64,000 nucleotides of DNA from Epiperipatus broadwayi (GCA_028023455.1 JAQFVV010012422.1:9152337-9216336), one strand, 5' to 3'; shown: positions 1 through 12,900, counted from the stretch's first letter. The notes: generated by a model not told the origin, from the letters alone. Program-made: numbers and translations.

Positions 1-80
1 TTCATTAACTGAATGTATTGTAACAATAGTTATATCGTGATATAATACTTATATTTTATTTTCAGTTTCTCTTAAAGTGA

Positions 81-178
81 TTTTTTTTTCATGTGTCATA
101 GCATCGGCCGGGAAGCGAACCCGCTAACCCGGGACAACTGCTTGTAAGACAGCTGTGCTGACCTCTCGACCACCTCAT
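81..178 (-). mobile_element. tRNA-headed SINE, short form
   Basis: Read on the minus strand this is a tRNA-like RNA polymerase III head: a box-A-like stretch (GGTCGAGAGGTCAGC), then a box-B-like GGGTTCGCTTCCC, then ATGCTATGACA and a run of A. The body is only about 95 bp. The same sequence recurs at 27391, 28466, 29946 and 35569, which marks it as a dispersed SINE and not a tRNA gene. There is no clear cloverleaf or anticodon. No clean target duplication was seen at this copy. Confidence 0.75.
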
Positions 179-784
179 TAATAATGAGATTGCTAGCGTA
201 TAGTGTTGTTTTGTCTAGTTTCTTTGTCTATCTCCAGGCAGAGAATTAAACATACATACGTACATGTATACAATTATGATTGTTAAATAGCAATTATTTC
301 TATTAATTTCTGGCAATGAATTTTTCTGCCATCAATAATTAATTCACCTTTTTAATCATATTTTATTAAAACAAGTAAAAAGTCTGAAGAAAGATTAACA
401 ATCTGGCAATTTAACCACACATATATATATATTTGGAAGAGTTTCTTCACACAAATGAATATGAAAAATACTGCCAAATTTAAATGAAACTATTCAACAA
501 TCACGTGCTGTAACAACAACGTGATACAATTGTTTCTGCTACAACCACATGATTATTACTGATTTTTATCCAGTTGAAGACAAATGATATTTGTCGATGT
601 CATCAGTATATTTATTTTAATACTATTTTATTAAACACAGTTGTTTCCCAAAACATATAAAACTTCTTTTGCTATGAATTCATTTCAATATATATATATT
701 GGTTTTACAAAGAAGCTTGTTACTAACTGAAAAGAGATTCTGATTTTTCTGAGGACTTAAAGAAAGCAATCAGGGCAAATTTCT
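179..784. other. Gene-free AT-rich stretch
   Basis: No convincing ORF, RNA gene or repeat boundary. It holds short AT runs and low-complexity sequence only. Confidence 0.5.
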
Positions 785-2455
785 AATATCCACTCCATAC
801 TTCTTGTCATTGCACTAATATGAATGGGCTGCTCACCAACATATATCAGTCGATGTGTGTGGTTATTGGTCCTTTTTTCTCAGTTGCCCGATGATTCTTA
901 ACTGAAATATTAATTGAGTTTTCTTGAAGGCAGAATTTGTATGCGCATGTGAATATTATTTAAAAAAAGATATTTTTAATCGTAACAGACAAATTAAATT
1001 ATAGCCCTTATTTCCAGGAGAATATTAAATTTCTAATCAAGACAGTGATTAGTGGTTAAAGGTGGAGAATACTAAGAATCCCCTGATTTCAAACCCATGA
1101 CCTTTTATTTAGATACATACAATTGTAAACCATTTTCGAGTGAAAGATTATACTGTCTAATGTTAAATGGGTTATTGTTGAACTTTATGAAGTTAGATGA
1201 AGAAGTGAGGAGACAATTGATTTAAAAAGAGACATGTACTTTACTACAAACACACAAATATTGGAAGCATAGCGAAAGAACAAAATTGTAGAGATTGATG
1301 GTATATCAGGTGGCAACATTATTTATTCAACATAATAAAAAATAAATATCAAATGTAGATAGTGGATGTCCAACAAGTTTTCATTGTGATGAAGAAGTAA
1401 AGGATTTTTATCTGGGTGTGCAAAAGGTTTTTGGTCAGACCAAACTGTGGACTTTAATTCTAGAAATGGCAAATGATTAAAAGTGCTGTGAATAAATTTT
1501 GTTATGATGATAGAAATGAAAGAGAATATATATTTGTGGCGTTCATTATATATTAAGAATTTTTTCTTTGAGAAAAATGCTAAAATCATTCAAATGAAGG
1601 TACATCAGAATTTGATTATATTTTGACTAACAGAAAATATGTATTTCAAGATTGTAACGTCTAATAAATCATCACAGGAAGTGACCATTGATTAATGATA
1701 TGTAAGATAAATATTAATACAAAACGAAATAGTAAAAGTAAATGTAGATATGATTATTTTTGAAAATAATGCTTCAAGGCTTCAGGAAATATTGCAAGAA
1801 TTATCAAATAAAATTAAGCAATAGGACTAACAAACTAATGTTCAATGGATTTGTTTCATAAGAAGAAAATAAAGATTGATAATGGTGAATTAGAAAATTT
1901 AATACCTACAAATACTTTCATCAGATTACTGTTACAGCTGGAAACATAATGGATAAAATTAATTATAGAATTAAACTTGAATGGAGTGCTTTTGGTAGAA
2001 ATAATATAATATTATAAGGAAATATACCTATGTATTTGAAAAAAAAAAAAGATTTTTAATAAATGTGTTTTACCAGTTCTTATTTATGGATCTGCTTAAC
2101 AGAAGGTAAATACAGACACCTCAGACTACTCAAGTAGGGAGGGATATATGCTAGGAATAAAAGAAAAGATTGAAAACAAAAGCCATGACTAAGAGAACAA
2201 ACAGGTATTACTATCATAAAAGACTAAAGTAGCTGAACAAGATATATTTCTAGAAGGGCTGATAATAGATGGATAGTTGCAATGTTAAACTGGATTCCAA
2301 GGGTTTTAAAACATGTAGAAAGATCATGTGTCAGATAAATTGTTGGAATAATAAAGTTCCGATTGTATAATGTGGAAAAAAAGAGCTAGAGATCAGAGAA
2401 ACTGGATTAAATTAGGTGAGACATTCATCCTGCAATGGATTGGTAATGGCTGGAA
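785..2455 (+). mobile_element. Decayed RTE-type LINE copy, internally deleted
   Basis: Bases 785-850 match, on the opposite strand, the 5' untranslated part of the better RTE copy near 21290-21400. From about 1260 onward, fragments of the same protein can be followed in shifting frames. There are endonuclease-domain remnants around 1380-1700. A jump then leads to the stretch just after the reverse transcriptase FADD motif near 1745-1830, so most of the RT fingers and palm are gone. The C-terminal part runs to the characteristic end at 2400-2455, where the reading still resembles WIKLGE then LQWI. Many stops and frameshifts show it is old. It ends against an AT microsatellite and a tandem repeat at 2468. 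Confidence 0.75.
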
Positions 2456-2467
2456 ATTATATATATA

Positions 2468-2717
2468 TATATATGGTCATGTGTATTGGTTGTATGAGAT
2501 AGATTAGATGGGTGAAGGGAGCTTGAATGTCTTGATTCAAATCCACTATAATTACATCTAAATTTCAGGGATATAAAGTATACCTGTATTTAAATAAATT
2601 GGTTGTATGAGATAGATTAGATAGCTGAAAGGAGCTTGCATGTCTGGATTCAAATCCACTATAATTACATCTAAATTTCAGGGATATAAAGTATATCTGT
2701 ATTTAAAAAATTAAATA
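2468..2717 (+). repeat. Tandem duplication of a tRNA-like repeat unit (family N)
   Basis: Two head-to-tail units of about 115-118 bp start near 2485 and 2601. Each has GGTTGTATGAGATAGATTAG followed about 30 bp later by a box-B-like GATTCAAATCC. The unit resembles the ends of the family N elements at 17530, 33790 and 38795. The second copy differs from the first at a handful of positions. Confidence 0.65.
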
Positions 2718-2901
2718 AATATATATATTAGTAATTATATGTACATTTTCCATCATATAATGTTATATGTTAAATGTCTTTTTTTTTAGAAAAATTCAAA
2801 CTTTATTTAAGCTTTTCAAATATATTCACTTGTCAGTAATACCTTACAGGTTAGTATATAACACAATGTTTTAAGTGATATTATTTTTCTCTCTTCTTCA
2901 G

Positions 2902-2963
2902 GCATCATTGGATTGACTACTGACTGTACTATCATGGATATAAAACTTGAACCTTTAGATTAA
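2902..2963 (+). other. Possible terminal coding exon (weak)
   Basis: A pyrimidine-rich tract ends in CAG at 2899-2901. It is followed by a 20-codon open frame (codons from 2904, TAA at 2961-2963) that would end in MDIKLEPLD, and the stop overlaps an AATAAA-type signal at 2963. The arrangement (tract, acceptor, short ORF, stop, poly-A signal) is what a last exon looks like. However, it is short and lies among mobile DNA. If real it belongs to a gene lying upstream of the window on the plus strand. I do not recognise the peptide. Confidence 0.2.
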
Positions 2964-3487
2964 TAAATATTAAATTTAAGACGACTTTCTGCCTTGACAA
3001 GAGTCAATAGAAATTTCATATATTTATCTATAAGTATCTATCTGGTATCTCTACTTTTTTTAAGAACAAAATTAATTCTGGCTTCCAGATATTAAGAATT
3101 ATTACTCTAGGTTGATTTATGGGGTTATTTACTAGTCTTTGAATTTTTCTTCTTTTTATTTTTTCATCTCTATCCAATATTTTTTAATTTTCCCCAAGTG
3201 AACATATATATGTTCATTAATACATACATGGTTTGCTACTTTAGAAAAATATATATCTAAAATAGTAGTCCACATATGCATTAATGAACTGTGTTCAGTT
3301 GGGAAAATTTGCATAGAAAAGAAAAAAACAAAAGAAAATTCTACGAAGCTGCTCAAATGACAATGAAAAATAATTCTATAAGACAATATAAATGTCGTAA
3401 TTTATAATGCCTGAAAGTTTCTAATTAATTCTGTTCTTAGATAAATATATAAAAATTATACTGACAGTTAGTTACCTTTGGTTAGAA

Positions 3488-3740
3488 TAGTCTAGTTGGT
3501 TAGAATGCTATCTTAAATTCAATATTCATAAATCTAAATATCTGGGTTTGATTTTCATGCTAAAATTGTTACTAGTCAGGTCAACACCACCTAAATTTAG
3601 GAGAAGGAAAATACCACTCATTATGATGTGTCATATACTAATCTGTGTGTTATATATAGAGCTTGCAAAATAAGCTCTTCCAGGGTTGAGAATATCCTCA
3701 ACCCCAGACTAGTTTAGATGATGGAAATAGTCTAATATAT
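3488..3740 (+). mobile_element. tRNA-derived SINE with a non-tRNA body
   Basis: A tRNA-like head has TAGTCTAGTTGGTTAGAATGC as a box A candidate and, about 50 bp on, GGGTTTGATTTTC as a box B candidate. About 170 bp of unrelated body follows, including GCTCTTCCAGGGTTGAG and a small inverted pair (GGTTGAG and CTCAACC). The head differs from the short SINE family at 81. Only one copy was recognised here, so the boundaries are estimates. Confidence 0.45.
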
Positions 3741-6530
3741 GATTTCTACTAAAATACCATCACCAGTAAATCTTCAGACAAATACACATACTCATATACA
3801 TCTTTAAAATGATAACTTTTATAAAAATTTCATGTATATACACTAACAAAAAAAAATGCATACACTTCTAATTTTTGCATTATCATTTAGAATATTAAAA
3901 GAAATATCGATGCTAAGTACAGTATACATTTTATAATATCTAGCAATGAATTATTAGCAAACATTTTTTTTAAAAAAGACCAAATAGGATTTATGTACTG
4001 ATTATAGCAATAACATTAATTTTACATTCTAAATTGATTTAAATTTACATCATTATTCTTTTCTTTTGTTCAAGGTGGAAAACAGTTATTATTGAGAGAG
4101 TCATTTATACATTCACATACTCTTAACATGGAAATATGGAAGACTAACTTCTGGAATGATTACTACAAATTATTTTTGCATATAAACTAATTTCACTTAA
4201 GACTTGTCTAAAGCTTCAGTTCCATAAATATTATTATCTAATATGAAATAATTCATTAGATGATATTCTTACCAACACTTATTTTCAAGTTTTCTGTATC
4301 AAGTCATCATCAGGCCATGATTGCAACAAGAATTTTTGCCAATATCAAGTTACACAAAGACAATTTTCATTTAAGATTAATAATAGATTTTGGAGGACCT
4401 TATTTTTATAAATGGTCAAAATTATTGCTACCTGGTTAACAGAAGATTTAGGATTCAGAAAAATTTTCATACAAGTTTGTAAAAAAAAAAATCAAAATGC
4501 AAAAGTGAACCTTAATAACAAAATTGACTCATTAGATGTTAAAGAACTCTATGGTTGTATACCATAGTCTAAATCAATTGAAAAAAAAGCATAATTGTAT
4601 AATAGGTAGTTGGAAGCATTTTTTTCCTCATCCAAAATGGCCTATTAATTACAATATATAAATTCTCAACATAATTTTTCTTTATGAATCATATCTTTTC
4701 AATATCCATGTATAGAGTATATCATTCCACTACTCCAGCTATGTATCAATTACCTTCTATGGCCATTTTCAAGATAATTTAAAAGTATGTTCATTCCACA
4801 TATAATAATGAACATAATTTTTAATTGGAGGGAATAAATTTTGAGAATGGCCGTAGGAGATGATTGAAAGATGCTTGGAGAGTTAGAATGATATAAATAG
4901 GTAGATATGGAAAAAAAAATGGGGCATAAAATAAAACAAAAATTTTGTAAAGAAAAATTATGTTAAGAATTTATGTATTGAAATATGTAATATATCAGTA
5001 CAAATCACTAATAATTCTGTAAAAATTTACACTAATGATTAACAAAAAAAATCTATTAACCAAACTGCCTGTACTATGTAAGTAATTTGAGGTATATATG
5101 TATATCTTTCAAGGATGTAAATAAAGCTAATATGTTTGTTTATAAAATAAGAATTTGCATAAATTCTCCCATATTTAACATTCTAAAGAAATGATGTATG
5201 CAGAATGGGCATTTGAATATATATTATGCAAATAAATCCTAATTATGCAGATTATTCATAAAGCAATAAAAAAAAAGAGAAATCAGTGTATGAGTCACAT
5301 TGAGCATTACAGAGCATGTTACAGTGCACCTTTAAAAAAAAAGAGAAAAAAAGTGTGCATATATTAAGAAAATGAATATGTGGAGAATATCTGCACATAA
5401 AGAAAGATATATATATATATATACTGAGTAATAGATATGGATGTATTAAATCCTGTTGTAATGTCTGATGAAGTGTATTTATTATGAGATGATTTGTAAC
5501 AGTACTTATAATAGCATTTAAAACATATATGCTTGTTCATGTCAAGATAATAAACTCAGCTTTGTTAAATTTTTACCATTATGTTTAGTTTTATTAAATA
5601 TCAAAGTGTGTACAGCTGATAATGTCAATCTTTCCCCCTGTGTATTGTACTGCCTTCTTCCATTTGTGAAATATGATAAATTTGTCATGATGGAGATCCA
5701 TATTACGTTTTTCTTTTAAATCCAGTCATACCTTTGCAAACTATATAAATGTAATCCATAGAGCAAACATTTTGATAATACTCACTTTCTATAACATATA
5801 TAGACAAATATTAATTCAAGAAACACAGAGATAATGCTATATGTTTTATATAATTTTCCATTATCAGCAGTAAATCAAATGTGAATCTTCTTTGAACTCT
5901 GAATGGGAGGTCACATCCACTGATATCTTTTAGTGAATTTGAAGATTACTTTTATAAGGAATGGTATAATATTTATCAGAAAAACATTTTGCTGTACTTC
6001 AAATATTGTATAATTATATTCCCTAAGGAAGACAAGAAATTCTGAATGCAAATGATAGCCTACACCATATTAGTCAAAATATCACAGTTGTTATTCACAT
6101 TGTTCTGATTAATCATTGAAAGTAGATCAGTATTAAATTCTTCAATATTATTTTCAATTGCCCAATGGTGAATATAGTTGATTTGAAGTTTATGCATTGA
6201 TTTTTGATTGGGGGGAGGGGATCAGTCCAAATATGTAATCATATAGAGGTTAATTATTGATTGTTTTGGACATTAAATTTGTTTTTTAAAAAAATCAAAT
6301 TGTTAGATGCTTGGGAGATCATATGATATTTGAGGATTGGAAGTGACAGATTGAGTTTTGGCCCAAAAATCTTTAGTTTTCAAATCTGCCCCTTTACTGT
6401 TTATTAATATGTTTTAACCTAGATATACACTATTTACAAACTCAGCAAATATACAATTTAATCCTATATTTGAAGACCAGCTTTCTATGTAGATATTTTC
6501 TATCCCTATTCAATTTATAATTGTTTATGT
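3741..6530. other. Long gene-free stretch upstream of the laminin-N exon
   Basis: No coding region could be supported. At 4240-4330 the minus strand reads CTGATGATGACTTGATACAG, similar in type to Penelope-like element ends (see 8170 and 36417), but the match is weak. Short AT microsatellites occur near 5410. The rest looks like unconstrained AT-rich sequence. Confidence 0.5.
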
Positions 6531-6734
6531 TAAATAAAAAAACAACAACCTTATAACATTCCATTGTCAGAATATTTTTACGAGTTTTAAACTCGCATTC
6601 AGGCAAGGCTAAGTTACTGACACTTACATTTCAAGTATATGCAAATTTAAAATTTTATTGCTCAGAAAAAAACAACAACCCCAACTTAAAAATATTCGGA
6701 TAAAAGTTATAGCATTTTCATTTTTAATGTGGAA

Positions 6735-6790
6735 TTATTTTTGGCGCGAATTACTTTGACGTCATTTTTCATTTGCATAACTAAGCCTCC
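6735..6790 (+). promoter_or_regulatory. Candidate promoter-proximal site cluster
   Basis: Within about 45 bp lie an E2F-like TTTGGCGCGAA (ending 6750), a full palindromic CRE TGACGTCA (6757-6764) and an octamer ATTTGCAT (6771-6778). The cluster sits 150-200 bp before the start codon at 6938, in one of the few locally CpG-containing stretches of the window. That placement suits a promoter. I see no convincing TATA box or initiator. Site matches this short can arise by chance; the clustering is the argument. Confidence 0.4.
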
Positions 6791-6937
6791 AGAAGCGCTT
6801 AAATATTTTTCCTACAAGTGCTTAACGAATAATTCAGGAAGTTGTGTCACTGTTTACTTATTTTTCAAAATCTTTATTTGCCGGTTTTTCTCATTTTATT
6901 GAGATTAATTAGAAGCGATTCATTTGGATGAAGTCAA

Positions 6938-7141
6938 ATGATGGCTGTACTTTCACACTTTCGTTGTGAATATGTTTTTTTAATTTTAAGTGTTTTATCG
7001 ATATCGGTTTTCGGAAGCGAAAGTACGTGTGATATCGTACCGGCCGGATATAATTTAGCAACCGGTAAAAAAATTGAAAGCAATTCAACCTGTGGAGATG
7101 AACGGGAAAGTTTTTGCACGTTAACCAGTACTTCGCTGAAG
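6938..7141 (+). CDS. First coding exon of a laminin-N (domain VI) secreted protein
   Basis: This encodes 68 residues and ends exactly on a codon at a consensus donor (AAG then GTAAGT at 7142), giving a phase 0 intron. Residues 1-29 form a signal peptide with a hydrophobic core (VFLILSVLSISVF). Next comes the conserved opening of the laminin N-terminal domain: a Cys, then NLATGKKIESNSTCG and a following FC. This is the pattern at the start of laminin alpha, beta and gamma chains, netrins and usherin-like proteins, in which the domain drives polymerisation of basement-membrane networks or ligand binding. The exon alone cannot say which family member it is. An in-frame TGA at 6929-6931 supports ATG 6938 (or the adjacent 6941). 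An upstream ATG at 6928 opens a 13-codon overlapping uORF that could dampen translation. No second exon was identified downstream. The open frame past the donor (to 7174) is intron read-through. Confidence 0.72.
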
Positions 7142-8169
7142 GTAAGTTATGCCGAAACAAAAAATATATTCTAAAAATGTTTAGATAGCGAAAGGACAAA
7201 TTTTTTTATTTATCCTATAATGAAATTAAAGCGCACACATGCTTTTGATTTGAATTTAATTTATTATTTCTCCGGAACTCCCTCTTAGTGTTAAAGTGTT
7301 TGACATATTTATTATAGAATTGTTGATGTTTTTTTACTTATGCATTTTTGTATAAATATATGTGTTTGAGCGTGCCTATACATATATGTATATACTCGAA
7401 AGCACAAATTTCAACAAAAAATCCAAGTTTTTGTCTTGTCTGTCAAAGAATGTGAATATACTACCGGCACACTTATAAAGATATTTATATTCATGCAATG
7501 TAATTTTTGAATGTTTAATTTTATTATCAGACAGTGTTTATAATCTTGTTTAAAATTTATCTATCGCGTGTATTGTAAATTAACATTTCATGTGGAAAAT
7601 TTATTCCGAAAATATTTGAAATTTAATGTTTTCTTTTGAAATGTATATTTTAATAATATATTGAAGAATTTTTTTTCAAAAAATAAAATTAGTCATGCTT
7701 GAATTATATATATGATCTATATTTATATGAAAATATTTTGACTAGTAAAATAAATTGTAAGAAATTTATATTTCAATGATCTTCTCTAACAAAAACGCAC
7801 GATTTCAAATGAAAGATAATATTTTGGAAAATCGCTCGTTTTTCGTGACAACAATTCTTAAACGAGTGGGGGTAATCTAACGCCAAGAAAAAAAAAAACA
7901 ACCTTAAAAAATTAGTATTGTGATGGTTTGTTTTTGAAACACTGATATAAATACATACATACTGGTCCTAAAGACTTATTTGTTTAACATCATACTATGC
8001 TGTCTTAATTTCTTATCCAGCAAATATTTCTTTTCTAAAAAATTTCGGCACGATTCCTAGTTATTCTCCATTGTAGTCCATTCTTGGTTCTAAACTCTCA
8101 TTGAAAGCTATTAATATTGCATCTCCTTAAAATGTTGGTAGCCCTTATAATTAAACAAATCCATCTTTC
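7142..8169. other. Start of a presumed long intron
   Basis: It begins with the consensus donor GTAAGT. Nothing else codes here; the stretch is AT-rich with homopolymer runs. Confidence 0.5.
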
Positions 8170-8430
8170 TTATTACAGTGCTTATTTTATTAAAATCAAT
8201 CAACCCTACAGTTTCGATTCATCAGTACTCTTCTTCAGAGTTATAAGATATATATGAATACACAAATAGTTTATCATATAAACAAGCAAATCAATATTAT
8301 ATCTTACAAATAGGTACTTTTTATATCTGATTACATATATGTATATATACCAGACATATATGTTGATCAAATATGTTATACATGCATACATACATTATTC
8401 TTTATTTATATACAATATATAAACAAATAC
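8170..8430 (-). mobile_element. Penelope-type terminal fragment (tentative)
   Basis: On the minus strand the segment near 8205-8240 reads CTGAAGAAGAGTACTGATGA and then TCGAAACTG. The scheme (CTGANGAAG, a short spacer, then GAAAC) is common near the ends of Penelope-like elements, where hammerhead-ribozyme-like motifs have been described. The adjoining 8240-8300 resembles 39570-39650, so the segment is repeated. No coding part remains. Confidence 0.35.
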
Positions 8431-9978
8431 CACATTCAGTATATACATATATTATTAATATATGTAGAAGGATATAAGTTGATAATCCTTATAATGAAAA
8501 TGATCCCTGTCTCTCTAGTTATAACCATGCTCATTTTTACTCTAAAATAATCCATCAATAGTGTATGTTATTAAAATATATTCAATATTTTCATATTTGC
8601 AAACTGAAAAACATACTATTGATCTTAATGTTTTCAGAATGTAACAAAGTATTCTTGAATGAAATTTTTCTAACACCTTTACGTTATAAAATGTCTCACT
8701 TTTGGATTTTGGAAAGTATTAGAATATTGTGATAAGTCACATGGCTATATTAGAGTACTCATTTAATTTATATATAAAGAGTTTCATTTTATGTATAGGA
8801 AAAACAAAACTATGTTAGAAGTATTTTTCCCACCAAGATTGAATGTATGAATTCATTTACTGTGGCAATATTTAAAGGCTTTATAATTATTGCTTAAATA
8901 GGTAGATGTAATGCCAAAAACAAATCCAATGAGGAAATGAAAATATGGAAACAAGACAGACAACCGAAACTTAAAAGAATTTGAAAAAAAAAAAAAACAT
9001 ATGAAAAGATTTTCATAGACTTTAAAGATTATGGATTTGTGGAATAGAAAAATTGAGAAATAAGTTAGCAATTAAAAAATGTTGAAGGAAGGAAGTGAAA
9101 AAGGGTATTGTATTGGGCAATGCACTGGACACATGAAATAAAATAATCTGAAACTAATGGAATTAAAATAATATTGTAATAATTAATTTTTTTACCCCCT
9201 AAAAGGGTTTAATTTAAATTGATCTGTTTATAAATCACATATGAGGTTATCAGATAAAAAAACATGATGAAGTAAATGTAGAGCAGATAGGGATTAGAAG
9301 AAACAGATTAAATTTACAAAGAAAGCAAATTGTAATGAATTGTTAATAATTGAAAGTGTTCATGACAGTAATACCTATGTAATAGGATTGTATTTCACTG
9401 ATCATGAATGTGATAATTTTTAAATTCTTTTTTTAAATTAAAATTATTCAAATGGAAGTCATCTCTGATAATGTGCTATTTCTTAAATATTATAATCTCC
9501 AGGCACTCACCCGCTGATAAGAGTTTAAAAAAACTTAAGTGAATAACTTTAGAGTGTACATGCTTTATACACCAACTCTTACAGTCCATGCTTAAATTAG
9601 GTCTTGAGTCTATTATATGCCTGATGTTATAATCAAATATTCATTTGTATAAATCTATGTAACCTATCACAGGCAAAAGACAGTGTCTCATTTATAACTA
9701 TTTACGATTAGACAAAAATTAAAAAAAAAAACCTAAATGATGTGGAGTGGGTGGAAGTTTATGATGTAGTTCTAAGATTGAGAGACTAAAGCTATAAAGT
9801 GCCAAATAATGGTGAACTATCATTGATGATATTAGCACTGGATTGTAGGTATCTCAACTTGTCTTCTGTTGGAAAACTTACATACACTAATTATAAAATT
9901 AATTGTTCAGTAGATCATGTGATGTTCAAATAATGAAGTGGCAACTTGAACACAACATTTTCATTCTATTAATTAAAC
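8431..9978. other. Gene-free stretch
   Basis: AT-rich, with no ORF that looks coding and no clear element boundary. Confidence 0.45.
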
Positions 9979-9997
9979 TGTGTGTGTGTGTGTGTGT
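9979..9997. repeat. TG dinucleotide microsatellite
   Basis: About nine TG units. The following 70 bp have a faint tRNA-like look on the minus strand but are too degraded to call. Confidence 0.8.
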
Positions 9998-11149
9998 TTT
10001 ACACAGTTGAGAATTGATCCAGGAACTTTCAGTTCCATGTTCTCTACTCTATCACTGTATTGCAATATTAAAAAATCACAATAACTTAGTTCGATGGAAT
10101 CTTATTTTGTTATTAAATGAATTGCTAATGATCAGTATAAAATGAATATGATTTTTGCAGCAAAATAATATAGTAAAATGATAGGCTATGTAGCAGTCAG
10201 ATGGCTCCCATTTTCACTGGTATTCTTCACATTAAAGACATGATACTTATCAGTAGTTCTTGTTTCAGAGTGAGTACTAGAATAGAAGGTCATCTGCATG
10301 TTTCTAGTAGTAAATATGAAATTTATATATAAGTATGGTAATCCCTAATTGGAAGGAAAATTGCTTACTCTATAATAAATACTGGAAGGATTTGTGAAAT
10401 TATAATCTCATATTCTTCAAATAGTTTTTGCAATTTTGAATACTTTCTAGCATCATTTTTTTCTTTTTGATCATTGTTTAAAAATATCATCATCAAATAT
10501 CAACCAAAAAAGTAACTCATTCTTCACATCAATCTTACAACTTTATTTTTTAATATATAAATATAGATTAAAAAATAGAATAGTTTTTCAATAATACCCT
10601 ATAGGAAATAATAGCTTCACCTAAAATAATAGAGAAAGAGAAGGTTTGTCAATTAACACCTGATGAAAGTGTGAACTATTTTTATCCTTGGTTTTACCTT
10701 CTAGTTAAAAAAAGCTAAATACTCGTTTATCAACCATTATTGGCTAGTTAACTGATTTTTTATGGACTGTCTACTTAATTGAAAAATTGTAAGCCCAATT
10801 AGAACCAAAAAAAAAAATTTTTTTTTAGTTAATTTAATCTGGTTTCAGATGCAGGTTGTGTGTGTATAGAACGGTATTTTAACTATTTCACTATCAGATA
10901 AATAGTGAAAAGTGTGTTACTTAAAGACACATACAGATAAAATATTATTAATTTATATTTCCAAGAAGTCATCCTTTTAGTATAATTAACATTTTAACTT
11001 ATATATATTTAATCTTATTGAAAAACATTTTACCTTATATGTAAATGCACGCACAAACTATTGCAAAATAATATCTGCTAGGCTTTCTAATAACAGTAAA
11101 AAATTAGCATAGCAAAATACCCCCACTGCAACTGCGCTTAAATTCACTC

Positions 11150-11236
11150 AGCAACAGAAGTGGCAGAATTAAGTCACGATTTATGGGTCTTGAACTTTAG
11201 AGTTCACCACTCTGCTATTATACTAAACCATTGCTG
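11150..11236 (-). mobile_element. Degenerate tRNA-like SINE head
   Basis: On the minus strand TGGTTTAGTATAATAGC (box A candidate) is followed about 25 bp later by AAGTTCAAGACCC (box B candidate). It is probably an old SINE fragment, since no cloverleaf can be drawn with confidence. Confidence 0.35.
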
Positions 11237-11839
11237 AAATCTATTTTAAATATACATGTATACCACTCTTTTTTTAAATGTATTTTTTATAATAACCAAA
11301 TAGTTTCTACTTCAGAGTTTACATAAAAATTCACATAAAGTTTAGCCTGGAAGTAACAGAAATAAATTATTATTCATGGGATACAAATTAGAATTTACTA
11401 TTTTGCCAGTGCTTTAAACCAAATAGGGAAAAATAATCAAATGGTTTTTTGCTTGGGAGTTCAGAAGAAATCCAAACAACAAAAAATAGCTGTGGTCTTT
11501 ATATTCCAAATATTTGTCATTTATCATGCTGGACTTTTTTTTATTACTAAAATCTATTTTAATTCAATACCTAGGGAAGGTCCACTATGCAGGAAAGATT
11601 ATAAAATTATAACTTCTTTATAGATTTATAGATTAGCACCACTTTTGACAAGGTTGACCATATTCATAGCACTAAGATAGATATGTAGAAGATCTTGAGA
11701 ACTTATAGATTAATTAGTATGCAAGCTTGTGAATTTACATGTACCACTTGCATGATAATGCAATTCATGAGTCCTTTTTATTTATTGCATGTTCTCTTTC
11801 AATCATTGTACTGAGAACAAACCACTTTTTTGTTGAATG

Positions 11840-12350
11840 GATTTAAAAAAAATTGAAAGTGCTGCAAATTTTAAATTAGTTGATTTTGAAATAATATAAT
11901 TGATCTCCCACTCTCTTTCAAAAAAAAAGTTTTAATTTTGCTACAATTGTATCAATTATTTTAAAAATAAAAAGACAAAATATATAAAGTGTTTATATTA
12001 ATTAAGTTTATAAATTTATGGATATTTAAATTCGTTTTTTTCTTTAATTTGGATTTAAAAATATAATTAAAAAAAACCTACTAAAACTTTAATTGGAAAA
12101 AAATTAAAAGAGTTGCAAACTTCATATTAACTGATTTTGAGATAAGTTTTCTCTCCCATTTTTACCTTCAAGAAAAAAAGTTTTTATTTTGGTTCTATTG
12201 TATACAAGCAGATTTTTTTTATTTATTTAACAAAAATGTAAAATCACTAAAAAGACAAATACAAATATATTTTATTTTTATTTATTAATTTATAAATATG
12301 GGTTTCTTTAATTTTATTTTTAAATGTGCATAATTAAAAAGGTTCCAGCA
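11840..12350. repeat. Diverged tandem duplication, unit about 250 bp
   Basis: Two adjacent units begin near 11840 and 12100. Both contain a GAAAGTGCTGCAAA / AAAAGAGTTGCAAAC opening, then TGATTTTGA, then a CTCCCA stretch before a long A/T run, in the same order and spacing. A third partial unit may start near 12340. No coding content was seen. Confidence 0.5.
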
Positions 12351-12554
12351 TTCAAATTGGAAAAATAAATTTAACAAGTTTTTATTTTAAAGAGTTTTCT
12401 TACAGAGCCAAACATTTGAAATTAAAACTAATACTTCAAAAAGTATTAGAATAATATAAATAATTACACATAGAAATAAGTTTTGTATATAAATATGCAT
12501 AATGTTATTTTGATGTCTAGAGAAAGCAAAATTTATTAATTTTTTTAATATCAT

Positions 12555-12900
12555 GAAGATGTACTTCTTATTATTTTTATTATTTCAATGTAAATTCTTT
12601 AAGATTTTAAAGCATTAATCATAAAAGTTGCTATTCATAGCTTATTTAGATTTATTAATTTGCTAATAATTCATGATACAAATTCCATTTTTAAATCCAC
12701 CTACTTCTTTAGATGGATTTCATTCTAACTTTATTATTTTTATTAATGAGATGGTATCCAAGATTAAATATAAAATATTTTTTAAAATAAATCATAATTC
12801 ATTCTAAAATTAATAACGTCTAGCAGTCACAGAATTTTAAAAAGCATCTTTGTAATTTTGTTTAAACAGTTAAAGTTGCCAAATTATAAGATCCAGATTA
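12555..12900. repeat. Copy 1 of a diverged dispersed repeat
   Basis: The order of shared blocks (TTTTAAAGCATTAATCATAAA, ATTCATAGCTT, ATTCATGATACAAA, TTTTTAAATCC) recurs at 13760-14110 in the same orientation with about 25-30% differences by eye. It may be an old transposon or a local duplication. Confidence 0.45.

Noticed and set aside
81-178. Functional tRNA gene
   Set aside because: Repeated family with A tails and target duplications, no complete cloverleaf or defined anticodon; a SINE explains it better.
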